Below are positions 1-5,745 of a stretch of DNA of 55,867 nt, piece after piece; position 1 is the first letter of the stretch, and every line of letters starts with the position of its first letter. The position numbers and the translations under genes are program-made. The DNA is from a virus. The notes beneath the pieces were generated by a model. It was given only the letters and a program-made list of their open reading frames with translations, was not told the origin of the DNA and ran no database searches. The stretch spans positions 1 through 55,867 of the IMG/VR virus record IMGVR_UViG_3300046642_000249. One strand, 5' to 3'.

Positions 1-107
1 ATGTTGGCGCGTTCGCTGTCGTCCACTTCATCGCGGTCGTTCGTGGGGACATCGTAATCGGGCTCCGAATCGCGTGGGTCGGTCGTTTTCCAGCTATCGT
101 AAGACAT
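1..107 (-). CDS. Small phage protein, cut by window edge
   Basis: Only the first 35 codons or so are present (start ATG at 107; the C-terminus lies beyond position 1). The residues MSYDSWKTTDPRDSEP match the start of the complete gene at 54828-55328, so this is the same gene in the left terminal copy. A good ribosome-binding site (GGAGG, upstream at 112-116 on the minus strand) supports the start. Function unknown; N-terminus is very acidic. Confidence 0.75.
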   Translation of the reverse strand, partial: MSYDSWKTTDPRDSEPDYDVPTNDRDEVDDSERAN

Positions 108-646
108 CGCTACCTCCGAGAGAAGCGGCCGCCGGTTCGGATTTACGAACCCATCACCCATTTAAGGGCTACTCGGCGGCCATGGGTTGACTAGACGAGC
201 GAGTAGGACGCGTCGATCGCCGACAGCTGACGTCCGAGCGCCACGGTAGCGCCAAACTGACGAACCGGCGAAAGGTCTTTCATGCTCCGAGTGAACGCGT
301 TGTGCAGGCCCCAGACGTTTCCACGATTGGCTGCAATTTCCGGAACGGTCGTATCGTCGGCGTCGAAGTAGAAGCGGTTGACGTCTTCGAACAATCTGAT
401 GGGCAACACGCGGGCCGCGAAGACGTCGTAAACAATCGCTTTCGCTCTGTCGGCTGAAATGGCCGCGCCTTGCAATCGCGCTACTTGAACGTCGAACGCC
501 TGTGCCTGAGTGAGGAATTTGTCAAAGCCGTTCGCCACCATGGCACCGAAGTCTAGACCGGTTGTGTTCTTGCGTTTCCACGCGAACACGCTACCCGACA
601 GTGACAGGTTATCGCAGACGAAGACGGTAGAACCCGCGACACCCTG
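1..646. repeat. Left copy of imperfect terminal repeat
   Basis: Collinear with 55222-55867 with no indel. Positions 1-101 and 534-646 are identical to the other copy. Between them I count about 58 substitutions, many at third codon positions of the DUF932-like gene. It is best explained as an assembly overlap across a circular or circularly permuted genome that is polymorphic at this locus. A genuine duplicated end is the alternative. Confidence 0.9.
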
Positions 647-946
647 CAGTCCAAGTGAACTATCGGTCGAATTGCGGAAACCAAGCGCGGTCGAACGCTC
701 TTCAAAGGCACCCTTCATGTTGACGATGCCGAAAAGCGCAGCACCCTTCGCTCCGAGTGCTAACTGAGTGTCGAGAACCTCGTAACCGCGATGCTCGATT
801 TCCGACAACAGAGCTTCGACCAGCACGGCATGCGGTATCGGCTTGTGCATGGGTCCGAGTGCGAGAGGTTCCGGCATCAAGCGCAGAGCGTCGAGCGTCG
901 TGAGCTTGCTTGCGAACTTGGGCGAGTGAAGCATGAGTCCGTTCAT
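191..946 (-). CDS. DUF932-like phage protein
   Basis: A 251-residue protein resembling the DUF932 (phage/plasmid-like TIGR03299) family. Features typical of that family are the repeated hydrophobic-aromatic pattern and a central segment around VFVCDNLSLSGSVFAWKRK. The molecular role of DUF932 proteins is not established. The start at 946 gives the full family-like N-terminus (MNGLMLHSPKF). A second, diverged copy of its 3' two-thirds lies at 55412-55867; protein differences are very few (for example DADD versus DAED, SYSLV versus SYTLV), so the divergence is mostly silent and the gene is under purifying selection. It is the last recognised gene of the circular minus-strand block, downstream of a small zinc-finger gene. 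Confidence 0.7.
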   Translation of the reverse strand: MNGLMLHSPKFASKLTTLDALRLMPEPLALGPMHKPIPHAVLVEALLSEIEHRGYEVLDTQLALGAKGAALFGIVNMKGAFEERSTALGFRNSTDSSLGLQGVAGSTVFVCDNLSLSGSVFAWKRKNTTGLDFGAMVANGFDKFLTQAQAFDVQVARLQGAAISADRAKAIVYDVFAARVLPIRLFEDVNRFYFDADDTTVPEIAANRGNVWGLHNAFTRSMKDLSPVRQFGATVALGRQLSAIDASYSLV

Positions 947-1000
947 TGTCGTTTCTCCCTGTCTGTCTGGCGGACTGACTACCGCCTTGCATGCGATTGT

Positions 1001-1147
1001 TTACTGATGTGCTGGGCACTCTGCGATATGGAGAATTGCCCGCTTGGCTGTCCAGCGGTCAGCCACCTTTCCGCACGTTGGGCAGTAGATGCCCGCTTTG
1101 TCCTGACTGGCTCGGATGAGTGCGTCGAGTGCTTCGTTCTTTGTCAT
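1001..1147 (-). CDS. 48-residue zinc-finger protein
   Basis: A small ORF read on the minus strand, beginning MTKNEALDALIRASQDK. It has a CPTC knuckle followed about 17 residues later by HIAEC, giving a C-x2-C ... H-x4-C pattern expected to bind one zinc ion. It lies 54 bp upstream of the DUF932-like gene in the same orientation and would be the first gene after the divergent control region. Small single-zinc proteins in phages are often host-interaction or nucleic-acid-binding factors, but nothing here shows the target. The ribosome-binding site is weak (TAGG). Confidence 0.6.
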   Translation of the reverse strand: MTKNEALDALIRASQDKAGIYCPTCGKVADRWTAKRAILHIAECPAHQ

Positions 1148-1263
1148 GCTGGCCTATAGAGCACGGCGCATGCCAAGCAAAACGCTAGGAAAAACGCTCG
1201 ACTAGCGCGGAACGTGTACGATTCTGGCCCGTCGTGTTCTGTTTCAGCGGTACATCGCACGGC

Positions 1264-1397
1264 TGCACGCGGCTGCACACTGTGCGCGCGGCTGCACGCC
1301 TTGATACAGTTCTGCACGCTCTGGCGCATGACTGCACATAATTGCACGCCATTGCACGTAACTGCACGCCGTTGCACGCTTTGGCGCACTTCGGCAC
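1264..1397. repeat. 10-bp-phased TGCAC iteron-like array
   Basis: Exact TGCAC occurs at 1264, 1274, 1293, 1313, 1333, 1343, 1353, 1363 and 1373. Degenerate forms (TGCGC at 1283, GGCGC at 1323, GGCGCAC at 1383, GGCAC at 1393) fill most remaining steps. The period is 10 bp, close to one helical turn and not a multiple of three, so it is a DNA-level repeat and not a protein repeat. Iteron arrays of this kind are seen at replication origins and multi-site operators. Confidence 0.75.
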
Positions 1398-1441
1398 TTC
1401 GCGCGCGTCCCCTCGCGCTGACAGCGTCCTCGCGTGAGAGC

Positions 1442-1505
1442 ACTGGGGTAGCCCAAATGGGACAACTGGGGCAGCCCAAATGCCGCAACTGGGGTGGCCC
1501 AAGTG
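1442..1505. repeat. Three 23-bp direct repeats (CTGGGG..GCCCAAAT)
   Basis: Units begin at 1443, 1466 and 1489, exactly 23 bp apart, with consensus CTGGGGTNGCCCAAATG. Each unit contains an inverted repeat TGGG-N4-CCCA, the form of a dimeric repressor site. The array ends about 28 bp before the first gene of the plus early operon. A fourth unit sits at 2098 before another gene. Confidence 0.75.
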
Positions 1506-1532
1506 TTGCAGCTGTTGGGGCCGGAGGTTGTG

Positions 1533-1676
1533 ATGAAATCAGCATTGTTCACGGTTCGAGAGTCTGCAGGCGAGAAGCACGCCACAGTGAGCGACCAGCC
1601 CATCGAACTCTCGCGGGCAGAGGTGCTGCGTCAGCTGTTGGCGAAACACGAAGAGCCGAAAGGGGCGAAGTCATGA
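1533..1676 (+). CDS. 47-residue protein, first early gene
   Basis: Starts MKSALFTVRESAGEKHATV; not recognised. ATG at 1533 is chosen because GGAGG lies 8 bp upstream; the longer frame from GTG 1494 begins inside the 23-bp repeat array. Its stop overlaps the next start (ATGA at 1673). As the first gene after the repeat array, it is placed to be the earliest plus-strand product. The C-terminal half looks helical (LSRAEVLRQLLAKHEE). Confidence 0.55.
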   Translation: MKSALFTVRESAGEKHATVSDQPIELSRAEVLRQLLAKHEEPKGAKS

Positions 1677-1879
1677 GCGACATCTGCCCGAGTCGTGACG
1701 ATGCTCAGGCCCATATCTACGACCCCTCAACCGGCTACTGCCGCTTCTGTGAGACACGATGTGCGGTAGGGAAGGATTGGCGACTGTGCAGTGAGTCAGG
1801 CTGCACCAAGGTGAAGATGTTTCACAGGAGTCGCTGTTACTCGTGCTGGCAAGCCCAGAAAGAAGGAGCAAAGTCATGA
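1673..1879 (+). CDS. Cysteine-rich zinc-ribbon protein
   Basis: A 68-residue protein with about eight cysteines: C5, then CRFCETRC, CSESGC and CYSC. The spacing suggests two zinc knuckles. It overlaps both neighbours by ATGA junctions, so translation is probably coupled. The start context (GAAGTCATGAGC) is nearly the same as that of the next gene at 1876, suggesting either a copied junction or selection for a shared initiation sequence. Function unknown. Confidence 0.65.
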   Translation: MSDICPSRDDAQAHIYDPSTGYCRFCETRCAVGKDWRLCSESGCTKVKMFHRSRCYSCWQAQKEGAKS

Positions 1880-2082
1880 GCCGCGACATCCTGCATGTGA
1901 GCGTGGGCACGGACTCGACGTTCCACGTCCCGATGTGGACGCTGTCGAAGCGCAACCCGTGGGGCAAGGGCTTCCGACGCTACATCTATTACTCGCCCTA
2001 CTCGGTGCTCAACACGATTCGGTTCCACGACGGCCCGGTGAAGATTCGGGCCGCACGGCCGCGCCCATTGAACTCGCGCTGA
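1876..2082 (+). CDS. Hypothetical 68-residue protein
   Basis: Starts MSRDILHVSVGTDSTFHVP, overlapping the previous stop by ATGA. It is rich in aromatic and basic residues (WGKGFRRYIYYSPY) and ends in an arginine/proline tail. No family recognised. It is the last gene before the fourth operator-like repeat at 2098. Confidence 0.55.
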   Translation: MSRDILHVSVGTDSTFHVPMWTLSKRNPWGKGFRRYIYYSPYSVLNTIRFHDGPVKIRAARPRPLNSR

Positions 2083-2096
2083 CGCGCTCGGCAAAC

Positions 2097-2113
2097 ACTG
2101 GGGTGGCCCAAAT
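2097..2113. promoter_or_regulatory. Fourth copy of the CTGGGG..GCCCAAAT element
   Basis: The sequence ACTGGGGTGGCCCAAAT repeats the 23-bp units at 1443-1505 and lies directly against the AGGAGG ribosome-binding site at 2114-2119 of the next gene. That position fits either an operator or an mRNA element controlling ribosome access. Confidence 0.6.
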
Positions 2114-2125
2114 AGGAGGATGGTT

Positions 2126-2332
2126 ATGGGAACGAGAGATTCGCTGAGAGCTGGAGCAGAAGCGTATCTTCGGAACGAATACTTGCTCGACGAGGAAGAG
2201 CAGCGGCGTCACGACCACGCGATTCGGTGCCACTGTATGGAGGCGCCGGTAGTCGTGACTCAGTCGTCGTGGGGGCTGTCGTGGTGGGCAGTTGGCATGA
2301 TGATCGGCATCATCGTGGGGAGGTTGTTGTAA
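2126..2332 (+). CDS. Small C-terminal membrane protein
   Basis: A 68-residue protein starting MGTRDSLRAGAEAYLRNEY. The N-terminal half is charged and helical (LLDEEEQRRHDH). The C-terminal 25 residues (LSWWAVGMMIGIIVGRLL) form one membrane segment, making it a tail-anchored inner-membrane protein candidate. ATG 2126 is preferred over ATG 2120 because AGGAGG ends at 2119 and needs spacing. It overlaps the next gene by TAATG. Function unknown. Confidence 0.6.
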   Translation: MGTRDSLRAGAEAYLRNEYLLDEEEQRRHDHAIRCHCMEAPVVVTQSSWGLSWWAVGMMIGIIVGRLL

Positions 2333-2541
2333 TGGCCATCTGTGCCCAAACAGGCAAACGGCAGCTGTCGCGCTCGGAAGCGAAGCTGAAACTGATCGAG
2401 CTGGCGAAGTGGGACGCGAGCGGCTACACGTCCGACACGGCCCCGATGAACGTCTATCGGTGCAGCCACTGCCACCGCCATCACGTCGGACACAATCGGT
2501 TAGCGGGCGATCTGCGACCCGCACGGAGACTCAACGTATGA
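2332..2541 (+). CDS. Zinc-finger protein with CxxCHRHH
   Basis: A 69-residue protein, MAICAQTGKRQLSRSEAKL..., with a helical middle and a C-terminal YRCSHCHRHHVGH motif that could hold zinc through two cysteines and histidines. It resembles the small C2H2/C2HH proteins common in phage early regions. TAATG coupling to the gene before and ATGA coupling to the gene after. The preceding GGGGAGG is a good ribosome-binding site. Confidence 0.6.
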   Translation: MAICAQTGKRQLSRSEAKLKLIELAKWDASGYTSDTAPMNVYRCSHCHRHHVGHNRLAGDLRPARRLNV

Positions 2542-2723
2542 CACCCGAACGCCTGCTCGACGTGCTCGACGAGGTCTGGGAGTATCTCGACAACCACGCG
2601 GACGTGGACGACGGCGACGACGGTCAGCCCGTCGCGAACCGCGCCATGCGCCTCGCTATCGAGGTGAGCAAGGCTCGTGATGCGGTCAGCCGGTCCATCG
2701 ACCGCGCGAACGGAGATCACTGA
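2538..2723 (+). CDS. Acidic 61-residue helical protein
   Basis: MTPERLLDVLDEVWEYLDNHADVDDGDDG, then an amphipathic helix (RAMRLAIEVSKARDAVSRSIDR). It carries a strong negative charge in the middle; not recognised. ATGA overlaps on both sides place it firmly in the operon. Such acidic helical proteins can be DNA mimics or protein inhibitors, but this is only a possibility. Confidence 0.55.
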   Translation: MTPERLLDVLDEVWEYLDNHADVDDGDDGQPVANRAMRLAIEVSKARDAVSRSIDRANGDH

Positions 2724-2833
2724 TGAGGGCCGGACTCTGCTCTCGCTGTCAGCGCCCCACGAAGACATTCTGGTCGCGCACATGGGACGCGTGGCTCTGT
2801 AGCATCTGTTGGCGGAATGTGAGGGCACAATGA
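2723..2833 (+). CDS. 36-residue zinc ribbon
   Basis: MRAGLCSRCQRPTKTFWSRT..., with two knuckles, CSRC and CSIC, about 20 residues apart. This is a complete minimal zinc ribbon. The start overlaps the previous stop (TGATG) and the stop overlaps the next start (ATGA at 2830), which supports translation despite its size. Function unknown. Confidence 0.55.
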   Translation: MRAGLCSRCQRPTKTFWSRTWDAWLCSICWRNVRAQ

Positions 2834-3189
2834 GAGCTGGATTGGCGGTCGGCATCATCGGCGCGCTCGCGTTCAGGCTCATGATGCTGGGACTGGGGCC
2901 AGCCCGTTTGAAGCTTGAGGTGGCGCCACGTCTGTGTGCGTCACCCTGTGATGTACGCGTCCTCGTGAAGGTGGTGCCCGAAGAGGACAATCGCGGGTTC
3001 ATCGTGACCGTGAACGGGGACAACTACGAGTCGTCATCGTCGCAGCAGCTCGACGGGATAGCAGCCCCATACACACAGGCGTATCTGTGGTTCAAGGAGC
3101 TGCCCGCTGGCCAGTACGACGTGGAATGCTCCTTGCAGACGTGGCGAGGGACAATCGCAGTGGAACGGACAACCGTAGAGGTGAAGTGA
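2830..3189 (+). CDS. Exported or membrane-anchored small protein
   Basis: A 119-residue protein. The start at 2830 gives an N-terminal hydrophobic segment (MRAGLAVGIIGALAFRLMML) acting as a signal anchor. The remainder is beta-rich (VRVLVKVVPEEDNRGFIVTVNG ... GQYDVECSLQTWRGTIAVERTTVEV), consistent with a small immunoglobulin-like domain outside the membrane. Two cysteines (CASPC) follow the anchor. Function unknown; a role at the cell envelope is an inference. Confidence 0.55.
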   Translation: MRAGLAVGIIGALAFRLMMLGLGPARLKLEVAPRLCASPCDVRVLVKVVPEEDNRGFIVTVNGDNYESSSSQQLDGIAAPYTQAYLWFKELPAGQYDVECSLQTWRGTIAVERTTVEVK

Positions 3190-3302
3190 TGAGAACAAAA
3201 GACTCGCAGGGACAAAGGCGAGCTGCGCGGCCGAACCATGCGTCGAATCGCAGAGCTGAACGCCGCACTGTTAACAACCGTCAACTCGGTAACTGGAGAT
3301 GA
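3189..3302 (+). CDS. 37-residue arginine-rich peptide
   Basis: MRTKDSQGQRRAARPNHASNR... with roughly a third arginine or lysine and no hydrophobic core, so probably disordered and nucleic-acid binding. It begins by a TGATG overlap with the previous gene and ends 4 bp before the next start. Short and compositionally biased, so moderate confidence. Confidence 0.45.
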   Translation: MRTKDSQGQRRAARPNHASNRRAERRTVNNRQLGNWR

Positions 3303-3306
3303 ATGC

Positions 3307-3732
3307 ATGAACCCCAAAATCGTCTGGACACTCGCGACCGTTGCCTTGCTGACTACCGCTTGTGCTGGAGGTAGCAACCCGACTGCTCCGTCTGCCGCAA
3401 CGCCACCAGCGCCACCAGCGCCCACGACGGCTACCCTCCAAGTCAGTCTGGACGCCGCCTCGTGCTTCAACGTCGCGGATGTGACTGTCTACATCGACGG
3501 CCTGATGGCAGGACCTCTGCCGATCATCCCCGGCTTCAGCGTCTCGAAGACTGTCAGCATCGGCAGTCACACCGTCGAGGGTCGGGGCGTCTCGAAGTTT
3601 CTGCCGCCCGACTTCGTGCAGCATCCGTCTGTATGGCCGGTGCTGACGGTGAACGTGACCGCTGCGGGGGCTTCCCAGCTCATGACCTGTGCGGGCAGCA
3701 GAGGGTATAACACGTCAGCCAAGACGGAGTAG
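3307..3732 (+). CDS. Predicted lipoprotein
   Basis: A 141-residue protein from ATG 3307. It opens with a lipoprotein signal (MNPKIVWTLATVALLTTAC) and a cysteine at residue 19, followed by a disordered Ala/Pro/Thr linker (about residues 23-40) and a beta-rich domain with two further cysteines. Established knowledge: a lipobox cysteine is lipidated and anchors the protein in the membrane. Inference: a phage lipoprotein made early could alter the host envelope or exclude other phages. The longer frame upstream of 3307 is rejected because it would bury the signal peptide. Confidence 0.65.
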   Translation: MNPKIVWTLATVALLTTACAGGSNPTAPSAATPPAPPAPTTATLQVSLDAASCFNVADVTVYIDGLMAGPLPIIPGFSVSKTVSIGSHTVEGRGVSKFLPPDFVQHPSVWPVLTVNVTAAGASQLMTCAGSRGYNTSAKTE

Positions 3733-3736
3733 GTGT

Positions 3737-3814
3737 ATGAAGCATTCAACCGGCAAGCGCAAACCCAACTTGGACTGGTACGACCGGCAGATCGACAAGG
3801 GGTCGAAGCGATGA
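3737..3814 (+). CDS. 25-residue basic peptide
   Basis: MKHSTGKRKPNLDWYDRQIDK..., ending in TGA that overlaps the next ATG at 3811. The start lies 4 bp after the previous stop. The overlap is the main support, and it may mainly serve to couple translation of the next gene. Confidence 0.4.
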   Translation: MKHSTGKRKPNLDWYDRQIDKGSKR

Positions 3815-4005
3815 TCCTGCTCTGGTATCGAATGCACACAGGCGACTACGTGCCCGGTGGCAGCTACGTGGATTGGCAGTCGCTACTGGCCATCGTGCCG
3901 AACCACCTCCTTGATGCGAAGTGGGTCATCCGCTCGGCCCTCTACTTCTTCGGCACCCATCAGGACCGCTACGTCACCGTGACGGTCCACGTCTTTCAGT
4001 CGTGA
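3811..4005 (+). CDS. Hypothetical 64-residue protein
   Basis: MILLWYRMHTGDYVPGGSYVDW..., rich in aromatics, with a helix-strand pattern and no known motif. ATG 3811 overlaps the previous stop (ATGA) and the stop overlaps the GTG of the next gene (GTGA at 4002), so the frame is well supported by context. Function unknown. Confidence 0.55.
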   Translation: MILLWYRMHTGDYVPGGSYVDWQSLLAIVPNHLLDAKWVIRSALYFFGTHQDRYVTVTVHVFQS

Positions 4006-4454
4006 GGATCCGATGCCCAAACTGTCAACGCATCCGCGTGCTCTTTCGCGAAAACAGATGCAGAAGCTGCTGGCGCAAGCAGCGGCCACTCTTCGTCGTC
4101 GCAACGCTCGACACGGGCGAACGTCGCTACGTGAACTCTGCTTGGCTGGCCCGCAAGCGTGGCAATGTCCGAGGTGCGGAAGTGATGCGTGCCTCAGGGC
4201 GTGCCTACGTGTGGGACGCCGAATCTGCGCGCGCTGCAGCTCTGAAGATGTGGAAGCAGCGGCCCGTGAACAAGCGGATCGGCGTGAGGCTGAAAGGGCC
4301 ATTCAAGCGGCCTACACCGAAGCCCTCGCTGATCAAAAGGATCGTGAGCGTCGATACGCCGAAGCCGAAGCCCAAGCCCGAGGCTGGTCAAGCCTCAACC
4401 GTGGTCTATCTCGGCAAGCCGATTGCACAGAAACCGCCCAACAGGAGGAAGTGA
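4002..4454 (+). CDS. Zinc-ribbon protein with basic tail
   Basis: A 150-residue protein using a GTG start that overlaps the previous stop. An N-terminal zinc ribbon is formed by CPNC and CRSC about 16 residues apart. The rest is strongly basic with a Pro/Lys-rich run (TPKPKPKPEAG near residues 122-132), typical of disordered nucleic-acid-binding tails. A long overlapping frame at 4013-4453 is a shadow. It overlaps the next gene by TGATG. Function unknown. Confidence 0.6.
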   Translation: MRIRCPNCQRIRVLFRENRCRSCWRKQRPLFVVATLDTGERRYVNSAWLARKRGNVRGAEVMRASGRAYVWDAESARAAALKMWKQRPVNKRIGVRLKGPFKRPTPKPSLIKRIVSVDTPKPKPKPEAGQASTVVYLGKPIAQKPPNRRK

Positions 4455-4789
4455 TGGAGAAGCAGAATGTGATTATCAACGGAGTGACGCTGTCGCGCGA
4501 GCAGATCGAAGCGGCAGTCAAGGAGCTGAACACGCCCGTCGTGCAGCAGCCCTACCAGTATCCGCGCACGCTGCGGCTGAAGACTCGGACAGACGTCGAG
4601 TTCGTCGTCCCGAGTGGTCCCATACGGACGGCTGTCGACAGGTCAGTCACCCTCTGGGGCCTGTCGTCGTCGAACGAGGCGCCCGAGAACCATCAGACCC
4701 TGATCTGCTCGAAGGGCGACGGCAGCACCGGTTACACGCGCGGGGGCGCCTACCGCGTATGGCTCCCCAAGCTCGAAGTCGTGTTGTAA
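4454..4789 (+). CDS. Hypothetical 111-residue protein
   Basis: MEKQNVIINGVTLSREQIEAAVKEL..., with a short beta hairpin plus helix (NGVTLSREQIEAAVKEL, common in small phage proteins) and a beta-rich remainder ending GAYRVWLPKLEVVL. AGGAGGAAG upstream is a strong ribosome-binding site. It is coupled by TAATG to the next gene. Not recognised. Confidence 0.6.
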   Translation: MEKQNVIINGVTLSREQIEAAVKELNTPVVQQPYQYPRTLRLKTRTDVEFVVPSGPIRTAVDRSVTLWGLSSSNEAPENHQTLICSKGDGSTGYTRGGAYRVWLPKLEVVL

Positions 4790-5001
4790 TGGCGAAGCAG
4801 CGTCCGCTCACGCACGAAGAACGCAGAGCCCTGATCGAAGCTCCGATCTCGATCACGTCGAGTGGCGGCAAGGGCTGGGGTGGGGCATCGCACGCCCACC
4901 TTGGTCTGGGCCTCCACTCCCGTAAACGCTCCGTCTCGTTCGACGGAGACAACTCGTCACCCGATCAAGAGGATTACTCTGATGCCTACCGCCAGTCGTA
5001 A
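4789..5001 (+). CDS. Hypothetical 70-residue protein
   Basis: MAKQRPLTHEERRALIEAP..., followed by a Gly/Ser/His-rich segment and an acidic end. TAATG overlap with the gene before; its last 20 bases overlap the start of the next gene. Not recognised, probably partly disordered. Confidence 0.5.
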   Translation: MAKQRPLTHEERRALIEAPISITSSGGKGWGGASHAHLGLGLHSRKRSVSFDGDNSSPDQEDYSDAYRQS

Positions 5002-5437
5002 CGCCCGGAAGAAGGCCCGCGCCAAGCGCACGATGTCACTGACGAAGCGCGCCTTGCGCGAGGCGGCATTCGCTGCCAATCGTAACCACTCGGTCATCAT
5101 GATGCTGCTCGATCAGGCTGGCGGCGAGATCCGCATCCCGAAGGCGACGATGGACCGCATCGTGCCCCGGATGTCCACGCTGCAGTTCCAGATCACGCCC
5201 GATGGTCAGGACGGCGCAGTCATCAGCACGGTCGTGCAGGGCAACGAGCTGTCAGCCGAGACGCTCGAAGCCATGAAGGCGCGGATGAACGCGGCCCACA
5301 ACGAGCCGCTGCCAGCCACTGACGCTACACTTCCGTCCTACGAGCCCCCGGCCAACTCCGTGACGGCCGCACTGGCTCGCGAGATCGACGAGCCCTTGCC
5401 CTTCGATCCGACCGACGTGGCCGAGGATCCGGCGTAG
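4982..5437 (+). CDS. Hypothetical 151-residue protein
   Basis: Begins with a basic patch (MPTASRNARKKARAKRTMS). A helical middle and a short beta-strand pair (LQFQITPDGQDGAVISTVVQG) follow, then an acidic proline-rich tail. ATG 4982 is preceded by AGAGGA at a suitable distance and is preferred over the frame start at 4862, which would overlap the previous gene much more. The context just before the helicase suggests a replication accessory role, but nothing in the sequence proves it. Confidence 0.55.
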   Translation: MPTASRNARKKARAKRTMSLTKRALREAAFAANRNHSVIMMLLDQAGGEIRIPKATMDRIVPRMSTLQFQITPDGQDGAVISTVVQGNELSAETLEAMKARMNAAHNEPLPATDATLPSYEPPANSVTAALAREIDEPLPFDPTDVAEDPA

Positions 5438-5745
5438 TGGGCCGCATCATCAAGATCCTGAATGGCACCCAGAGCGGGCAGGTGGACCTCTGCCCGACCT
5501 GTCGCTACGCCTCCATCTGGATCGATGCGCGGGGCGAACATCGTCTGTGCCAGTCGAGCACGCGGATGACCCCTCGCGGGAAGGTGTCCCAGTGTTCGGA
5601 CTACTCGGATCGCCGTGAGCCCCACATCTCGGACCTCCGAGCTATCGCGTGGGAGCTGCGAACGGACAAGAAAGGGAAGGCGGTAGGGTTCGCTGCACCT
5701 GACGCGAAGAAGGCCCGATCGCAACCTTGGGAGGAAGACGTGTGA
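5437..5745 (+). CDS. Zinc-binding 102-residue protein
   Basis: GTG start overlapping the previous stop. A CPTC knuckle at about residues 19-22 and further cysteines (C38, C53) suggest a four-cysteine zinc site like that in many small phage replication-module proteins. It is coupled by GTGA to the helicase-like ATPase, so the two are probably made together and may interact. Confidence 0.6.
   Translation: MGRIIKILNGTQSGQVDLCPTCRYASIWIDARGEHRLCQSSTRMTPRGKVSQCSDYSDRREPHISDLRAIAWELRTDKKGKAVGFAAPDAKKARSQPWEEDV

Larger units (their letters stand above)
1148..1532. promoter_or_regulatory. Divergent control region between two gene blocks
   Basis: This 385-bp stretch separates the minus block ending at 1147 from the plus early block starting at 1533. 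It holds a 6-bp inverted repeat (1183-1188 with 1202-1207), a 10-bp-phased TGCAC array (1264-1397) and three 23-bp direct repeats (1442-1505). On the minus strand a weak sigma-70-like pair, TTGCTT and TATAGG with about 16 bp between, lies just before the 1147 start. I could not place a convincing plus-strand promoter. Reading frames cross it on both strands, but their composition follows the repeats and they lack good starts. Confidence 0.6.

Noticed and set aside
1264-1397. CRISPR array
   Set aside because: The repeat unit is 10 bp with no spacer-length variation, far shorter than CRISPR repeats, and no cas genes are present.
1214-1672. Long plus-strand frame through the repeat region (MYDSGPSCSV...)
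   Set aside because: Its residues simply translate the TGCAC and 23-bp repeats, there is no ribosome-binding site, and the real gene in this frame starts at 1673.
4013-4453. Alternative frame overlapping the zinc-ribbon gene (MPKLSTHPRAL...)
   Set aside because: Runs antiphase to the better-supported 4002-4454 gene, which has a GTGA coupled start and a clear CPNC/CRSC ribbon; the frame's own downstream part is the separate gene at 4454.
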